Below, in pieces: positions 32,910-43,640 of a stretch of DNA of 64,000 bases. Under the pieces are notes generated by a model. It was given only the letters and a program-made list of their open reading frames with translations. It had not been told where the DNA came from and searched no databases. The stretch's first letter is position 1, and every line of letters starts with the position of its first letter. A program made the translations under genes and the position numbers. Origin of the DNA: Shinisaurus crocodilurus (lineage: Eukaryota; Chordata; Lepidosauria; Squamata; Shinisauridae); NCBI GenBank assembly GCA_021292165.1, contig CM037877.1:7183980-7247979 (forward strand), given 5' to 3'.

Positions 32910-33316
32910 CAGGGATGTTGGAGAAATCCACAACGGACTCTAGAAATGAGTTTGAATTTCTAAGAATCCGACCCAGGGATTTTGCAGTGGACCAGCTTTT
33001 CTCAAGTTACACGCATTCTGCGGAGTTGCAGACCATTTTTTTCCTTTCTGTAATTTTACGCAAATTTAGTCATAGAAAAATATGGAAAACAAAAAAGCAC
33101 CGACCAAAAATGTGCACTTTCCCCATAGGCTAAAGTGTGAAAATATGCATTTCGGGGGGATTTGTGTATGTTGGGGGGTATTCACGCATTTTCGGGAGTG
33201 CGAATGTGTGCAACTGCGAATTTGCGTACATGCATATGAATGCATCTGCGCAAAATCCAATTCTGTTAATGGGCGGATGATGGAGGCGCCTGGCAATCTG
33301 CATCCGTACATCCCTA
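32910..33316. mobile_element. hAT-like element with TGCAC-type interior
   Basis: The ends CAGGGATGT and ACATCCCTA are inverted. A perfect 8-bp duplication ggaagagc flanks them (32902-32909, 33317-33324). The interior includes the degenerate TGTGCA/AAATATGCAT array found elsewhere in the window. It is non-coding. Confidence 0.82.
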
Positions 33317-34871
33317 GGAAGAGCATTGAGGTGCTGGCACGGCTCTGAAGTAGGAAGGAGGACTGGAGAGATTTCAGATGCAGAAGCTTCTAGGACCTGC
33401 TCCATATCACGATTTTCCTACTTGTTTCTTTAAGGTAGGTTCAAGTATGTGTGGAGGAAAGGGCTGAAAATACAAGTCTTTGTAATGTCGGAATGCCCTG
33501 CCCCAGTAAGTCTGACTTTAAGCAAATGATTCGCTATTTGGCAATATGAATTGTAGGCACAGAGCTCCTGATCTGGATTGGGGTCATAGCAGGTGTGAAA
33601 AGCTTAAACCCCCTACCCTCATGCCAGGGTCCCAATACAGATAGAGTAAAAGATATGTAGCTGCTAACTACATCCTTAAAGTAATGCATGGTTTGGCCTT
33701 TAGAAATAAATAGTGGAACAGCCTTGCGATTGTGTCAGAATTGTAGCTGAGATGAATATTCACAAATTCTCAAAATTCACCAAATGTTGAATGGAAATTT
33801 TCAAAATGAGAATTATTAGTGTTTTTTTTTAGTTGGACATTCTACCTCCAAATCCCAGATCCGAATGCTTTACACTTATTCACATCTCTTCATCCTTTGC
33901 ATTTTGTCAGGTGTCAAATAGGAAATCTTAGAAAGTGCCAATTTTTGAAATGTTGTCTGGTATAAAATACCACCAAACACTGTCAAATAATAATAAGATG
34001 AGATTCTGTCAACTTTTAAATACTTGCCATCTTTTAAATATGATATAATGCGATATTAAATATTTAAATGAAATACTAAATAGTGAAACAAGATAGAACT
34101 GGATGGCAAACTCAGAGAATATTTAGTGAAAAGCAGGTGAATATTCCACATCAAAATCCACAGAGGAGCATTTCTGGGAAAGAATTCATTTTGGCTCTAA
34201 GTTACTCCCAAACACAAGCATGCAAACAACATGTGCAATATTCGGAGCTGTGAGGAGCTCACTTGGCCAAATGAAGGGTGAAAGGGTATTAAACTATGCT
34301 TCCCCCTCTGACTCTCCCAGGGGGCAGACAACGTCAAGAAAAGAATTTTGCAGAATGACCAAAGATGGTTGAAAATTCATTCAGCCTTTCAAAGAATCCA
34401 GGCCTTAAATGACAGAAGGGGGGTTGTCCCCCACCCCACCCCAAACCCAACAGGATATCTGGACAGCTTCAGAGACAAAAAACATCTTCCCGTTCTTTGT
34501 TAAGCTTCATGTAAGAAGTTTAGTGAAACTCCCTGCATTTCCCCTAGTCTCTCTTTCCGCTGCCTTGCCCTCTCTCTGATGTTTCTAAGGTGCCAATCAC
34601 CTCAGTATCTTTAAGCTGGTGGTCCAATGATCTGGATTAAACAGGACCACCGGTGGTATTGCTCCGGTCCTTTTCTTTGCGTATGATTTGGAGATAAAGA
34701 CAGATAGGGAATGACACAGATAACTGGTATGATTGAGAAAGAGGCTCCTGGCGGTGGCGCTTCCTGGGTCCATCGACACCAAACGCCAGAACATGATCCT
34801 GTCATTTTTACAACTCTGAGTCTGAATCTCCCCAGGGTGATCAGTGCCACCCTCTCAGTCAGTGTGTGCGC

Positions 34872-34883
34872 GTGTGTGTGTGT
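34872..34883. repeat. Short TG run
   Basis: Six TG units next to a GTGTGTGCG stretch. Confidence 0.8.
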
Positions 34884-35894
34884 AATGTTTTCCAGTGTGT
34901 ATGATGTTGAAAATCCAACAATCTTCTATTGCTGACCTAATGCTTAGCTGAAGAGAGGTGGAAAGGACACAAGTCTGATCTGGAGGTGAGCAGAACAGCA
35001 AAGCTAAGTCTAGTGTTGCCTTTGCTCATGTTCTGCTGTCCATATAAGTCCACATCCTCCTGCACCAATAGAGGAGAATGGGCATGCTTCATTTAGGTCA
35101 TCGACATGAGGGATACTCAGTAATGGTTGCTGGAATGCTATACATCATGCATGCGATCTGTATATCCATCCCCAAATAAACACTAGGTGAGCCAGGCTCT
35201 AGGATGAAGAAGTCCTACAGCAGGGGTGGGCAACTTCGGGCAGTCTAGGGGCCAATTTCCACCTGCACTCGTGAGTGGGCGGGCGGAGAGAGTCACTACG
35301 GAGGCTTAGATTGGAAAACGTTATCTTGAAAATAAGCTAACTTTGTCCATTCCAAGCCTCCGTAGTCATTTGCCACTGAATTTTGGCAGCAAACCTTGAC
35401 CTTTTCTTCCTTTTTTTTTTTTTTGGTCAGCTAAAAAGCAACGGAAAAGGTCAGCGGGGGTTGCCCCTGGGAGGCGGTGAGCGCCGCAAGCAGTCGGCTG
35501 GCCATGTGTTGCCCACCCTCGGCTACTGGCAAGAAGCTCATCATTGCAAACTTTGTTTCTCCCAACTAGAACTAGATTGGGACCACTAACATTAATAATA
35601 TGCTTTTTGAAGGGGACGTCCCCGAGCTGCAGTCCATTAACCAATTGGTTGCAACTTCCCGGCATTTGAAGAAGGATTATTGGAGAGTTTGGACTATATT
35701 CGAGGCAACGTGAAGGCATCATTGGTAAGAGTGTGCTCTCTCTGTCCACAGCAGAGGTGGTTGCCCACTAGGGCTGGAGCCCTGAATCTTTCAGTTGGAG
35801 CCCCAACTCTCTGGGAGGCCACCTGCCTCACCACCCTGCTGTCAGTGGGCACTTGCTGGAATAAAGGTACAGGGGCCCTGATGAACTATGCCTT

Positions 35895-36236
35895 ATGTAC
35901 ACCAGTTGCTGGGGAACATATGGGCAGGAGGGTGCTGTTGCACTCATGTCCTGCTTGTGGGCTCCCCGTGGGCAGCTGGTATCATAGATTTCATAGATCA
36001 TAGAGTTGGAAGGAGCCTACAAGGCTATATCGAGCCCAATCCCCTGCTCAGTGCAGGAAACTAGAGGAGGGGGTCTCCCATCCAAGTCATAACCAGGCCT
36101 GACCCTGCGTAGCTTTCCACGCTCAGACAAGCTGAGCCAGCATAAGCCACAGGCCTGTGCAGCGGTTGGCCGCTGTGCAAACAGAATGCTGGACTAGATG
36201 GACCCTTGGTCTGATCCAGCAGGGCTCTTCTGATGT
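35895..36236 (-). mobile_element. Retroelement fragment (GCTGGATCAGACC family), split by a 5S SINE
   Basis: The minus strand begins near 36236 (aagaacatcagaagagccct, gctggatcagaccaagggtc) and resumes after the SINE with accagctgcccacggggagc and caacagcaccctcctgccca. It matches the repeat at 56882-57199, and the 5S SINE interrupts it. Confidence 0.7.
35978..36165 (-). mobile_element. 5S-rRNA-headed SINE with a CR1-like tail
   Basis: On the minus strand the order is caggcctgtggcttatgctg, the 5S-like gaaagctacgcagggtcagg and cctggttatgacttggatgg, then ggctccttccaactctatga. Same structure as 20078-20255. It sits inside another retroelement. Confidence 0.75.
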
Positions 36237-36578
36237 TCTTAACTCTGTTGCATCTGATCCCCCTGGATGCCTTTTGCCCACAGGTGCTTCACCTCCTGCT
36301 CCTGCTCCTGCTCCCCCATCTTTCAAACTTTCTGCCTGAGGTTTTTTTCTGAATCAAATGCCCTCCTCTTCCCTGTCCGTACATCCCTTTTTACAAAAAG
36401 GCGTCTCTTTCGGAGACTGGGTCCTTTACAGACACGCACACACACAGACTTCAGAGCATATGTAAATTAGCATATTCAAATGTGTGCATATTTTTTTTTT
36501 GTCCTGTGGCCCTGAGCCCTGGATCTTTTTGGTACCTGGCACCGCCCTGGTCCACAGCATGCATCTGATGATGTAGGC

Positions 36579-37013
36579 CAGTGATGGCAAACCTATGGCA
36601 AGCAGGGACCTCTCTGTGGGCACGCGAGCGGAGCGAGATGCTGCCACCCGATCCAGCTAACCAGCTAGCGGGCGATCAGGCTGGGGTCCCGGGCACCTCC
36701 TGCCGCGAGGATTCCTCCGAGGGGTGGGAGAGCAAGCAGGGGAGAGGCGAGGCGGGGAGGGCAGCTCTGGCACAGGAGGGGAGGGATGTCTTTGTGTATG
36801 AATGTGAAAACTACTTGTATCATTGAAAGCTCTGTTGTTGTGTTTTCTTTTAAGACAAAAGATGTTAATTAGTTCGGACAACTGTATGAGTTGTTTTTCT
36901 AAAACTAAAACCTCGGTATTCAGGTTTAATTGCAGTGTTGGCACTTTGAAATCAATAAGTTGGTTTTGTGTTGCAGTTTGAGCACTCGGGCTCAAAAAGG
37001 TTCGCCATCACTG
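36579..37013. mobile_element. OC1-like hAT MITE
   Basis: The ends CAGTGATGGCAAACCT and AGGTTCGCCATCACTG are inverted. A perfect 8-bp duplication atgtaggc flanks them (36571-36578, 37014-37021). Inner sequence gcagtttgagcactcgggct followed by caaaaagg is shared, inverted, with the copy at 50164-50645. The ends resemble OposCharlie1-type hAT elements, named from memory. Confidence 0.85.
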
Positions 37014-37339
37014 ATGTAGGCTGTTGTCTTTCACAGACCATGCCATAATAATCTAATCAGTCCAAAAGCTGACCCAGCCTTTTCAAAATGCTGCTTGTCC
37101 TTCAGGATCTCAAATGACCTATCTTCTGATAGCCTTGGCAGACAAATAATTTGCCAGCCAACAATGAAGCACAGTTTGCAGGTAAGAGTGTGTAAACATC
37201 AACATAGACACACACTGAATGTAAAACACCACCGATAAATATAGACACTACTGATTTGTTAGGTCCAGCTGGAGGGTTAAAGACCCCATGATGACCTCAC
37301 TCAATTGCATAGTTTCTGTTCCTCTTCCTCCCCCCCCAC

Positions 37340-37389
37340 TGCGGATATTGTATGCAAATTAGACCCTTAAATATATTTGCATATATTAT
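37340..37389. repeat. 50-bp direct repeat, left copy
   Basis: tgcggatattgtatgcaaat to tttgcatatattat is identical to 37755-37804. It contains an octamer-like ATGCAAAT. Confidence 0.93.
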
Positions 37390-37494
37390 CTTGAATCATT
37401 CTTTGCAATATTATCTTTATCACCAACCCTGAGTATTAGGTTCATCTGAATGTGAAGTGGGCATACTCTCCCCTCAGATCTCCTGTCCTCCCCC

Positions 37495-37570
37495 CATTAT
37501 TCCCCATGCTGGCTGGGGATCATGGGAGCTGTAGTCCAAAACATCTGGAGGGCACCAGGTCGGGGAAGCC
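37495..37570. repeat. Foldback element half
   Basis: ccatgctggctggggatcat, gggagctgtagtccaaaaca, tctggagggcaccaggtcgg is the right half of the CTCCAGATGT palindrome family. Confidence 0.55.
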
Positions 37571-37754
37571 TGATGTAGGCCACATGTTGCTGGCTGACCA
37601 AACATTGAGGTTTGTGGAGGAGGAGGAGCAGGTGGCATCTCCCTGGTCCCTTCCAGCATGTACATTGGTTGGACCAGGAAAGAGAGCCACTCAATCTCAG
37701 CCAATCACTGTAACAGAGGAGGTGGAGACAGAGCACCCATTCCTCTTTTATCAA

Positions 37755-37804
37755 TGCGGATATTGTATGCAAATTAGACCCTTAAATATATTTGCATATA
37801 TTAT
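37755..37804. repeat. 50-bp direct repeat, right copy
   Basis: Identical over 50 bp to 37340-37389; sequence on either side differs. Confidence 0.93.
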
Positions 37805-38419
37805 ATTGCAAATCAATGGAATAATTCTGTTTCTGCACTTTTCTTTTTGTTGTTGCTTCTTTACCTTTGCCAAGGATCTCACTTTATGTATTCATGCCTG
37901 TGATTACTGCTTTCTCCTCTGTCCTTTGAGCTGCCCACCTCTAGAGTAAAGTAAAAATTGTGTGTTGCCAAGTCCCCATGGCGTATGCCTTAAAAACCTC
38001 AAGATTCACACATGCTGAAGCAGTGTCTGTCTGGTGCAGACTTTCCGCAGCCTGAAGTGGTACGGACTACACCACATCAGACTGAGGATAAGGGGAGGTT
38101 CAGGTTCATGAGCTTGTGTGCTCACATTCTCCCATGCACAAAATAAAGTTGTCTCTACATCCAAGGTTTATTTCCCCCTCCCATATATGGGGAACCTTTC
38201 CACTATGTGATTCTTCCATCTGCAGTCTGAAAGGGTTATAGACCCCACGCTGTTTCCACACATTTGTATCGGTCCTTTGTGACTCTTGGTCAGGCTCAAA
38301 AGCTTTTTCATGCCTTGGGGATACTCACAACGATGAACTATGATGAAGTCCCTGGCCGTAGGCAGAGGATGGGCACAACCCTCCCCCCTTGGCCCACCGC
38401 ACGCTGTGCCCCCACTTAC

Positions 38420-38563
38420 TGCCTGTGCGTAGGCTCCGTAGGCTCCAAACTGTATAGCCATTGGGTTGAACATGCCCATCTGCCCGGCCATTTGCTGCAT
38501 GCGCCGCATTGTGCGCTCCTTGTCCGTGTCTGCAAACTTGACCACCAGGCTTGATGAGGCCCC
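38420..38563 (-). CDS. CELF4: CELF4 exon: end of RRM2 and start of the linker
   Basis: This 144-bp, 48-codon exon reads [20 protein letters not shown] then [20 protein letters not shown] and [16 protein letters not shown] is beta-4 of RRM2. [20 protein letters not shown] is the hallmark CELF3-6 sequence that opens the divergent linker. The acceptor is cccttcctgcag|GGGGCC and the donor CAGGCA|gtaagt. Both borders are phase 0, so the exon is symmetric and could in principle be skipped in frame. In mammalian CELF4 I remember Pro rather than Gln before FGAYGAY; this needs checking. Reading on past the donor gives a longer open frame, which is an artefact. Confidence 0.95.
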
Positions 38564-39380
38564 CTGCAGGAAGGGAAAAGAAGAGCAAAAGGGCCCGTTA
38601 GGGACCTCAATTGGCACCAGTGAGAAGAAGAAAGAAAGGACACCGCCTGAGTCCAGCCATCCGTCTATGGGCAGAAGCTGCCCATCTTTCAAAATGGCGT
38701 TCTGCTGTTCTGAGGACCCAAGGAGAAAGCGTGGGGTTAGGGCATGGGGAGAGGAGCAGTGCCCAAGTCCCTGTTCACTCAGGACTCTCCCTTCACAAGC
38801 AAAATGATGGGCACAATAGTTGTAAGAGGCACGGACAGAAGTCCTTTCTGTTGGATCCCCTTGTGAAGGCGGATCCTTGAAGGACTGTGAGGCAGAAACT
38901 GCCTTCCTGAAGAGATGCCCACATCTGGTTTCTGTATAATTTCATGTCTAATACTACTGTGCAGATGTGGGACATTAAACAGGACCCAAGATGTGAGCAA
39001 TTGTTCTGAAGGCGGCTCCTGCTTCCTCTTCCTCTTCCCATCCATCCACCCTTGCAACAGGTAGAGGTAGATTCTTGTTAATCTTCTTTCCATAAAGTCC
39101 CCAAGCTGGAAGGAGGGCCCTGAGTCCAGCACCCTGTGAGAAGCAGAAACCATGCTGAAATCTCTCTCCTTCAAAGAACTATTCACATCGCTAGTGATGG
39201 AAATCTTTGGATATGACTGGAAGTGACCCAGCCAATCCTCCTGCCTCGGCGCTTGAGTGTCTCTAAATGAATCCAACCAAATCCTGGTCTAACTTGCTGT
39301 GAGAGACCTTCAGTGGTGCCAGTTCCATGCCGTCCCTATGCAAGAAGTGCTAGTGTTCCATCATTCTGGCAATTAAGAGA

Positions 39381-39551
39381 TTGGATCCAGAATCATTCTT
39401 CCACCAGCAGAAGGATACTGCGTGTGGAATGGGACTTCCACATCCTCTCCTCCCCCTTGGAGCCCCTGTGGGTCCTCCAGATCCTCTCTGGAGAAATCCC
39501 ATTCCGCAAGCATTACCCTTCTGCTGGTGGAAGAACGATTCTGGACCCAAG
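39381..39551. repeat. Palindromic repeat with 54-bp arms
   Basis: ttggatccagaatcattctt followed by ccaccagcagaagg pairs with ccttctgctggtggaagaac followed by gattctggacccaa. The outer arms are about 85% complementary. It is a foldback element of unknown family. Confidence 0.7.
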
Positions 39552-40965
39552 CCAAGTAGTATGGGGAGGCAGTGGTAATCCAGGCCGATTTGACTTCTGA
39601 CTGTTGGGTGGTATCCAGTACAGCATTTCCAAACGTTGGGTGGCATCTCCAGGAGGAGATGGAGGTACCACCACCCAATATTTATTCTACACAATATTGT
39701 ATTGAATATTTACTCAGTATTTACTCTGCAAGCTGCCTTTACTCAATTTCCCCTGATTCTCCCTCCCACCCCATGTCCACATCTTTTCCTGTGCTCCGCA
39801 ACCTTCATGAGAGACTTTTATAGGGGCACAGGGGGCTGCATTAGGGAGAAAGAGGCAGGAATACCCTTTAATGTGTCCCATTCTTTCTCCTCAACTTACT
39901 TTCTATTGGGAAAACAGTGTTGTCATGGAGGTACTGGATGACCTCGCATGGAAGCTAGCCAGAGGTTTTAAAATGGGAAAGCACATTGGAATGAACATGA
40001 CCTTGCATCCCACTGAGAGCAAAAGTCAGCATCTCCAAAATCTCCATTCAGATGTACATTTTGATGTGCATCCCACTTTCTTCAAAGGCAGAGAACTCTA
40101 CAGAGATAAAAAGGACAGGTTTTGCCAATCCCAAAGAAATTCCTCCCCAGGTTCTACAAAGGAGTCCCTAAATCTTTTTGTGCTGCCACCTGAACCCATT
40201 TGCCCTGATCCAGCATAGGAGGTCCTCTCTTGTAAAATAAGGTTTCCATGGTGTGCAGCTGATGTAGATATGGGTTTGGGTGTCCACGAGGGATCTCTGA
40301 GAACTCTGCAATGGATTCAAAGGAGTTCAGATTTCTATGAACCTGACCTGCGGATTCTACAGCAGATCGGCTTTTTCTGAGTCACACAGATTCTGTGGAC
40401 TTGTGGACTCCTCCTTTTATTTTTTACTTTGGGGGGGGATGTGCAAATTCACACAGTGCAAGGGCACATGAGCATGAATGCACGCTTGTACTAATGCACA
40501 TGAGTGCTAATGCACACTTGTGCAAGTGGAATGAAATTCTTGTACATCCCTAAAAAAAAATCTGATTCCGCCAATCAGTGGGCAACGGAACGAAATACAC
40601 CTGACAGCCCACGAAACAGAAACAGAAGGATTTAACAAAATCAGTACATCTCTAGTGTCCATCAATATTATGAGACTTATCGGGGGGCCCATTGAATTGG
40701 CTTGAGGAATCTTGGTGAGGTTGGGGATGCTCATCTCTAACCGGGGCCACTAGTTATTGTGCGCAAACAGTTGCATGTGAATAGAGCTTGTATGAAGGCC
40801 AAAGAAACCTCTCCGTGGTGGGTGAACAGTGGATTCCCATTCCTGTTCTTCCTCATCACATATTTGAAGCATGTTGCTGAAACCACCTCCGTCTTCTGTT
40901 CTGCAGTGTAAACCTTTGCAGCTTCTTCAGACTTTCCAGATTCTTCAGATTTTAACCCTCCAGGT

Positions 40966-40993
40966 TAAAAAAAAAAAAAAAAGCAAAAAAAAA
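40966..40993. repeat. A-rich run
   Basis: Poly-A tracts of about 16 and 9 bases separated by gc. Confidence 0.85.
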
Positions 40994-41112
40994 AGAGAAG
41001 GATATCCCTCCTTATTATCTCAGAATCCAAGGATGGTGAGAGAATGGATGTGCCCCCAAACCACTCCCATTGCTCCATGTACATGTGCACTAGCAATGGC
41101 GCCAGAAGGATA

Positions 41113-41302
41113 TCATAGAATTAGGATATCATAGGATCATAGAGTTGGAAGGGGCCTACAAGGCCATCGAGTCCAACCCCCTGCTCAATGCAGGAAACTA
41201 GAGGAGGGGTCTCCGATGCAAGTAATCACCAGGCCTGACCCTGCTTAGCTTTCCACGCTCAGACAAGCTGAGCCAGCGTGAGTCACAGGCCTGTCTGTGT
41301 TT
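41113..41302 (-). mobile_element. 5S-rRNA-headed SINE with a CR1-like tail
   Basis: The minus strand runs from caggcctgtgactcacgctg through gaaagctaagcagggtcagg and cctggtgattacttgcatcg to ggccccttccaactctatga. It is the third copy of this structure in the window. Confidence 0.75.
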
Positions 41303-41913
41303 GAGATGGCCTCCTCTGGCAAGCTGTTTTTTTTTTTTTACGAATCTAGCCATTCTCTTTCTTTTTGGTGGTGGGTTCAAATTTAATAAGCATGTGACTG
41401 GAACCCGGGTTTTTCCAAACCTAAGTCCAAGCTTGCCTGCGCACAACCGGCAACCGTGAAGTCACGGGTGCAGCTTGGAATGGCAGCGCTTTAGCCTCAT
41501 CCAGCCTCCCATTCTACATGTGTGAAAACCGCCTCTCCAGATCCACATTAATCAAGCATAAAGAGGTGTGGGATTAATATGCTAAGGAAGCCAATCTCCC
41601 GATACACCGAGGTCTCACAATAAGAACTATGTTCTCTGGATTAACAGCATTTTCTGGGAGGAAGTGGTTTTCATTGGTGATGAGTCTCTCTCTTTCTCCT
41701 CCCCCCCCCTCCCCAGTCTCTTTGACCTGTCACTCTTTCCCCACTCTAATAAATCTATAACCCACTTGAACAATGCGGCAAGGAACAAGGGAGTGAAACA
41801 AATGGTTTAGCTAAACAAAGGAAGGGAGAGAGAGAGGGATACTCTGTTCAAGGATGCAGAGCACAAGGCGTGAGTTATTAAGAGAGCAAAGCAAGGAAGG
41901 GGAAGAATTGTCT

Positions 41914-41954
41914 CCAGTCTCTCTCTTTCTCTCTCTCTCTTTCTCTCTCTCTCG
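41914..41954. repeat. CT microsatellite
   Basis: About 20 CT units with TTT interruptions. On the transcript strand this is GA-rich. Confidence 0.95.
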
Positions 41955-42059
41955 GTTTTTGATTCATGCAGGGAAGAAAGTCTCCCCCTTAATCTCGCTC
42001 CCCCTCCCCACCATCTCCAAATCACATGACACGGGTATTGATCCTTCCTCAAACAGTGC

Positions 42060-42200
42060 TCTTAATTACACTTCATTGACAAATGAATATATTTAATGCA
42101 TACATTTCCTGGTAATTATCACCAGACCAGTCCTTAATTAGATCTCAAGATTCGCTTAATTAATCCTGGACTGAGAGAAACTGTTCGGGAACCGGGATCT
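42060..42200. promoter_or_regulatory. Candidate conserved non-coding block
   Basis: Repeat-free sequence with clustered homeodomain-type cores (ggtaattatcacc, ccttaattagatc, gcttaattaatcc). Function is inferred from composition only. Confidence 0.3.
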
Positions 42201-42779
42201 AACACTCTGATTTCTACTTGCGGAAATGTTGGAAGCTTGAGACCATCAACCTCAAGTCAGGAAGCCGGAGGGTGGGGGCGGGCGTGGTTGTGGCGGTGGG
42301 TAGCTGTCTGTGGCTCTTTTGTCAGGTGCTAGCAGAGAATGACAAAAACTTGTGATGAGTAGAAGTTGGCCACAAGGAATAAAATGGATAGCTGTTGGGG
42401 AATTTGGAAGGCTGGGCTTAAAAATAATAATAATAATCCAGTCTTTGCTACACCTCTTTAGTCTGTCGACCCAAATGAAAGATACTAGGAGCAAATGACA
42501 GATACTAGGACCTCCAGTGAGTGAGAACCCACCTCCCCTCTATATAATGGGTTCCACTGTCTTTCTGCTCTTAAGAAGTTTATCCGAATGTTCTACTGAA
42601 ATATACCATCCTGCAACTCTTGCCCTGGACACAAACGAAAATGCACAAACGACGGAAGAGCGCCATCCTAGTGCATGTATAGCACATATGCACCCCCTCC
42701 AAAGCATTGAGGTGATTGTGCCTCTACTCGACTGAGCCAGGGAACAGCACAATGTAGAAGTGCAGGCTGGATCTGCCAC

Positions 42780-43640
42780 TGCCAGGTCCGCAAATGCAAA
42801 GAGCCACAGGGAACATGCTGAAACTGAACCCCGACAAGACCAAGGCACTTCTGGTGGGAGACAAGGGGAGGTTAGGGGATGTTGAGCTGGTGCTGAATGG
42901 GGAACATCTTCCCCTGAAGGACCAGGTCCGCAGCTTGGGAGTCATTCTAGACTCCCAGCTCTCCATGGAGGCTCAGGTGTCAGCTGTAGCCTGGTGGCGC
43001 TGTATCAACTCTATCTGATATGGCAGCTGTGCCCCTACCTTCTAGTCATCTACTCCCATCAGTAGTTCATGCCTTGGTCTCCTCTCACCTAGACTACTGT
43101 AATGCGCTCTACGTGGGGTTACCCTGGAAGACGGTTCAGAAGTTACAGCTGGTACAGAATGCAGCAGCTCGCCTGGTTAAAGGCAGCCGCCAGCGTGATC
43201 ACATCACTCCAGTGCGAAAGGAGTTGCACTGGCTATCAGTTGCTTGCCGAGCCGAATTCAAGGTGTTGGTTTTGACCTTTAAAACCCTACACGGCTCTGG
43301 TCCAGTTTATCTCAAGGAGCGCCTCCAGCAACACCAAGTAGGCCGCTTGACAAGATCTGCCACGGATGGCCTTCTCCTTGTCCCATCAGCCAGAGCAGCC
43401 AGGCTGGTAGCGGGGACTAGGAAGAGGGCCTTTTCTGTGGTGGCCCCAAGTTATGGAACTCCCTCCCCAGTGACCTTTGCCATACCCCCTCTTTGATGAG
43501 CTTCCGCCGTGCATTAAAAACATGGTTTTTCAGGTGGGAATATGGGGTGGGTTCGGATTTTTAAAAAATCTTATACTGTTTTGTGTTTTATTATTGTATT
43601 TTATTCTATTGTACATCGCCCAGGGTGGCCTTAGGAGAGA
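42780..43640 (+). mobile_element. L2 LINE, 3' part of ORF2 and tail
   Basis: Plus-strand frames encode L2 reverse-transcriptase protein motifs: LNPDKTKALLVG, DQVRSLGVILDSQLSMEAQV, then in another frame HALVSSHLDYCNALYVGLPW and VQKLQLVQNAAARLVKGSRQ, ending RAFSVVAPSYGTPSP. The change of frame near 43000 and internal stops show it is dead. The 3' tail (tattgtattttattctattg, tacatcgcccagggtgg) follows. Confidence 0.88.

Larger units (their letters stand above)
22202..38419 (-). other. CELF4: CELF4 intron (16.2 kb)
   Basis: This complete intron has a strong gtaagt donor and a ctctctttgttccag acceptor. It contains two GAGTC-rich hAT-like elements, a hAT element with ggaagagc target duplications, an OC1-like hAT element, two palindromic CAGTGTTCTCC elements, a 5S/CR1 SINE nested in another retroelement, a 26-bp tandem repeat, two sets of short direct duplications and simple repeats. 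The stretch 27.6-28.9 kb is mostly free of recognisable transposons and holds candidate conserved non-coding sequence. The AT-rich stretch 33.4-34.2 kb shows nothing identifiable. Confidence 0.85.

Noticed and set aside
38168..38692. 174-residue open frame including CELF4 sequence
   Set aside because: It is read-through of the 144-bp exon into both introns. Only 38420-38563 is coding, as the acceptor and donor show.
43020..43496. 158-residue open frame with reverse-transcriptase similarity
   Set aside because: It is the C-terminal remnant of an L2 ORF2, continued from another frame upstream. It is not a host gene.
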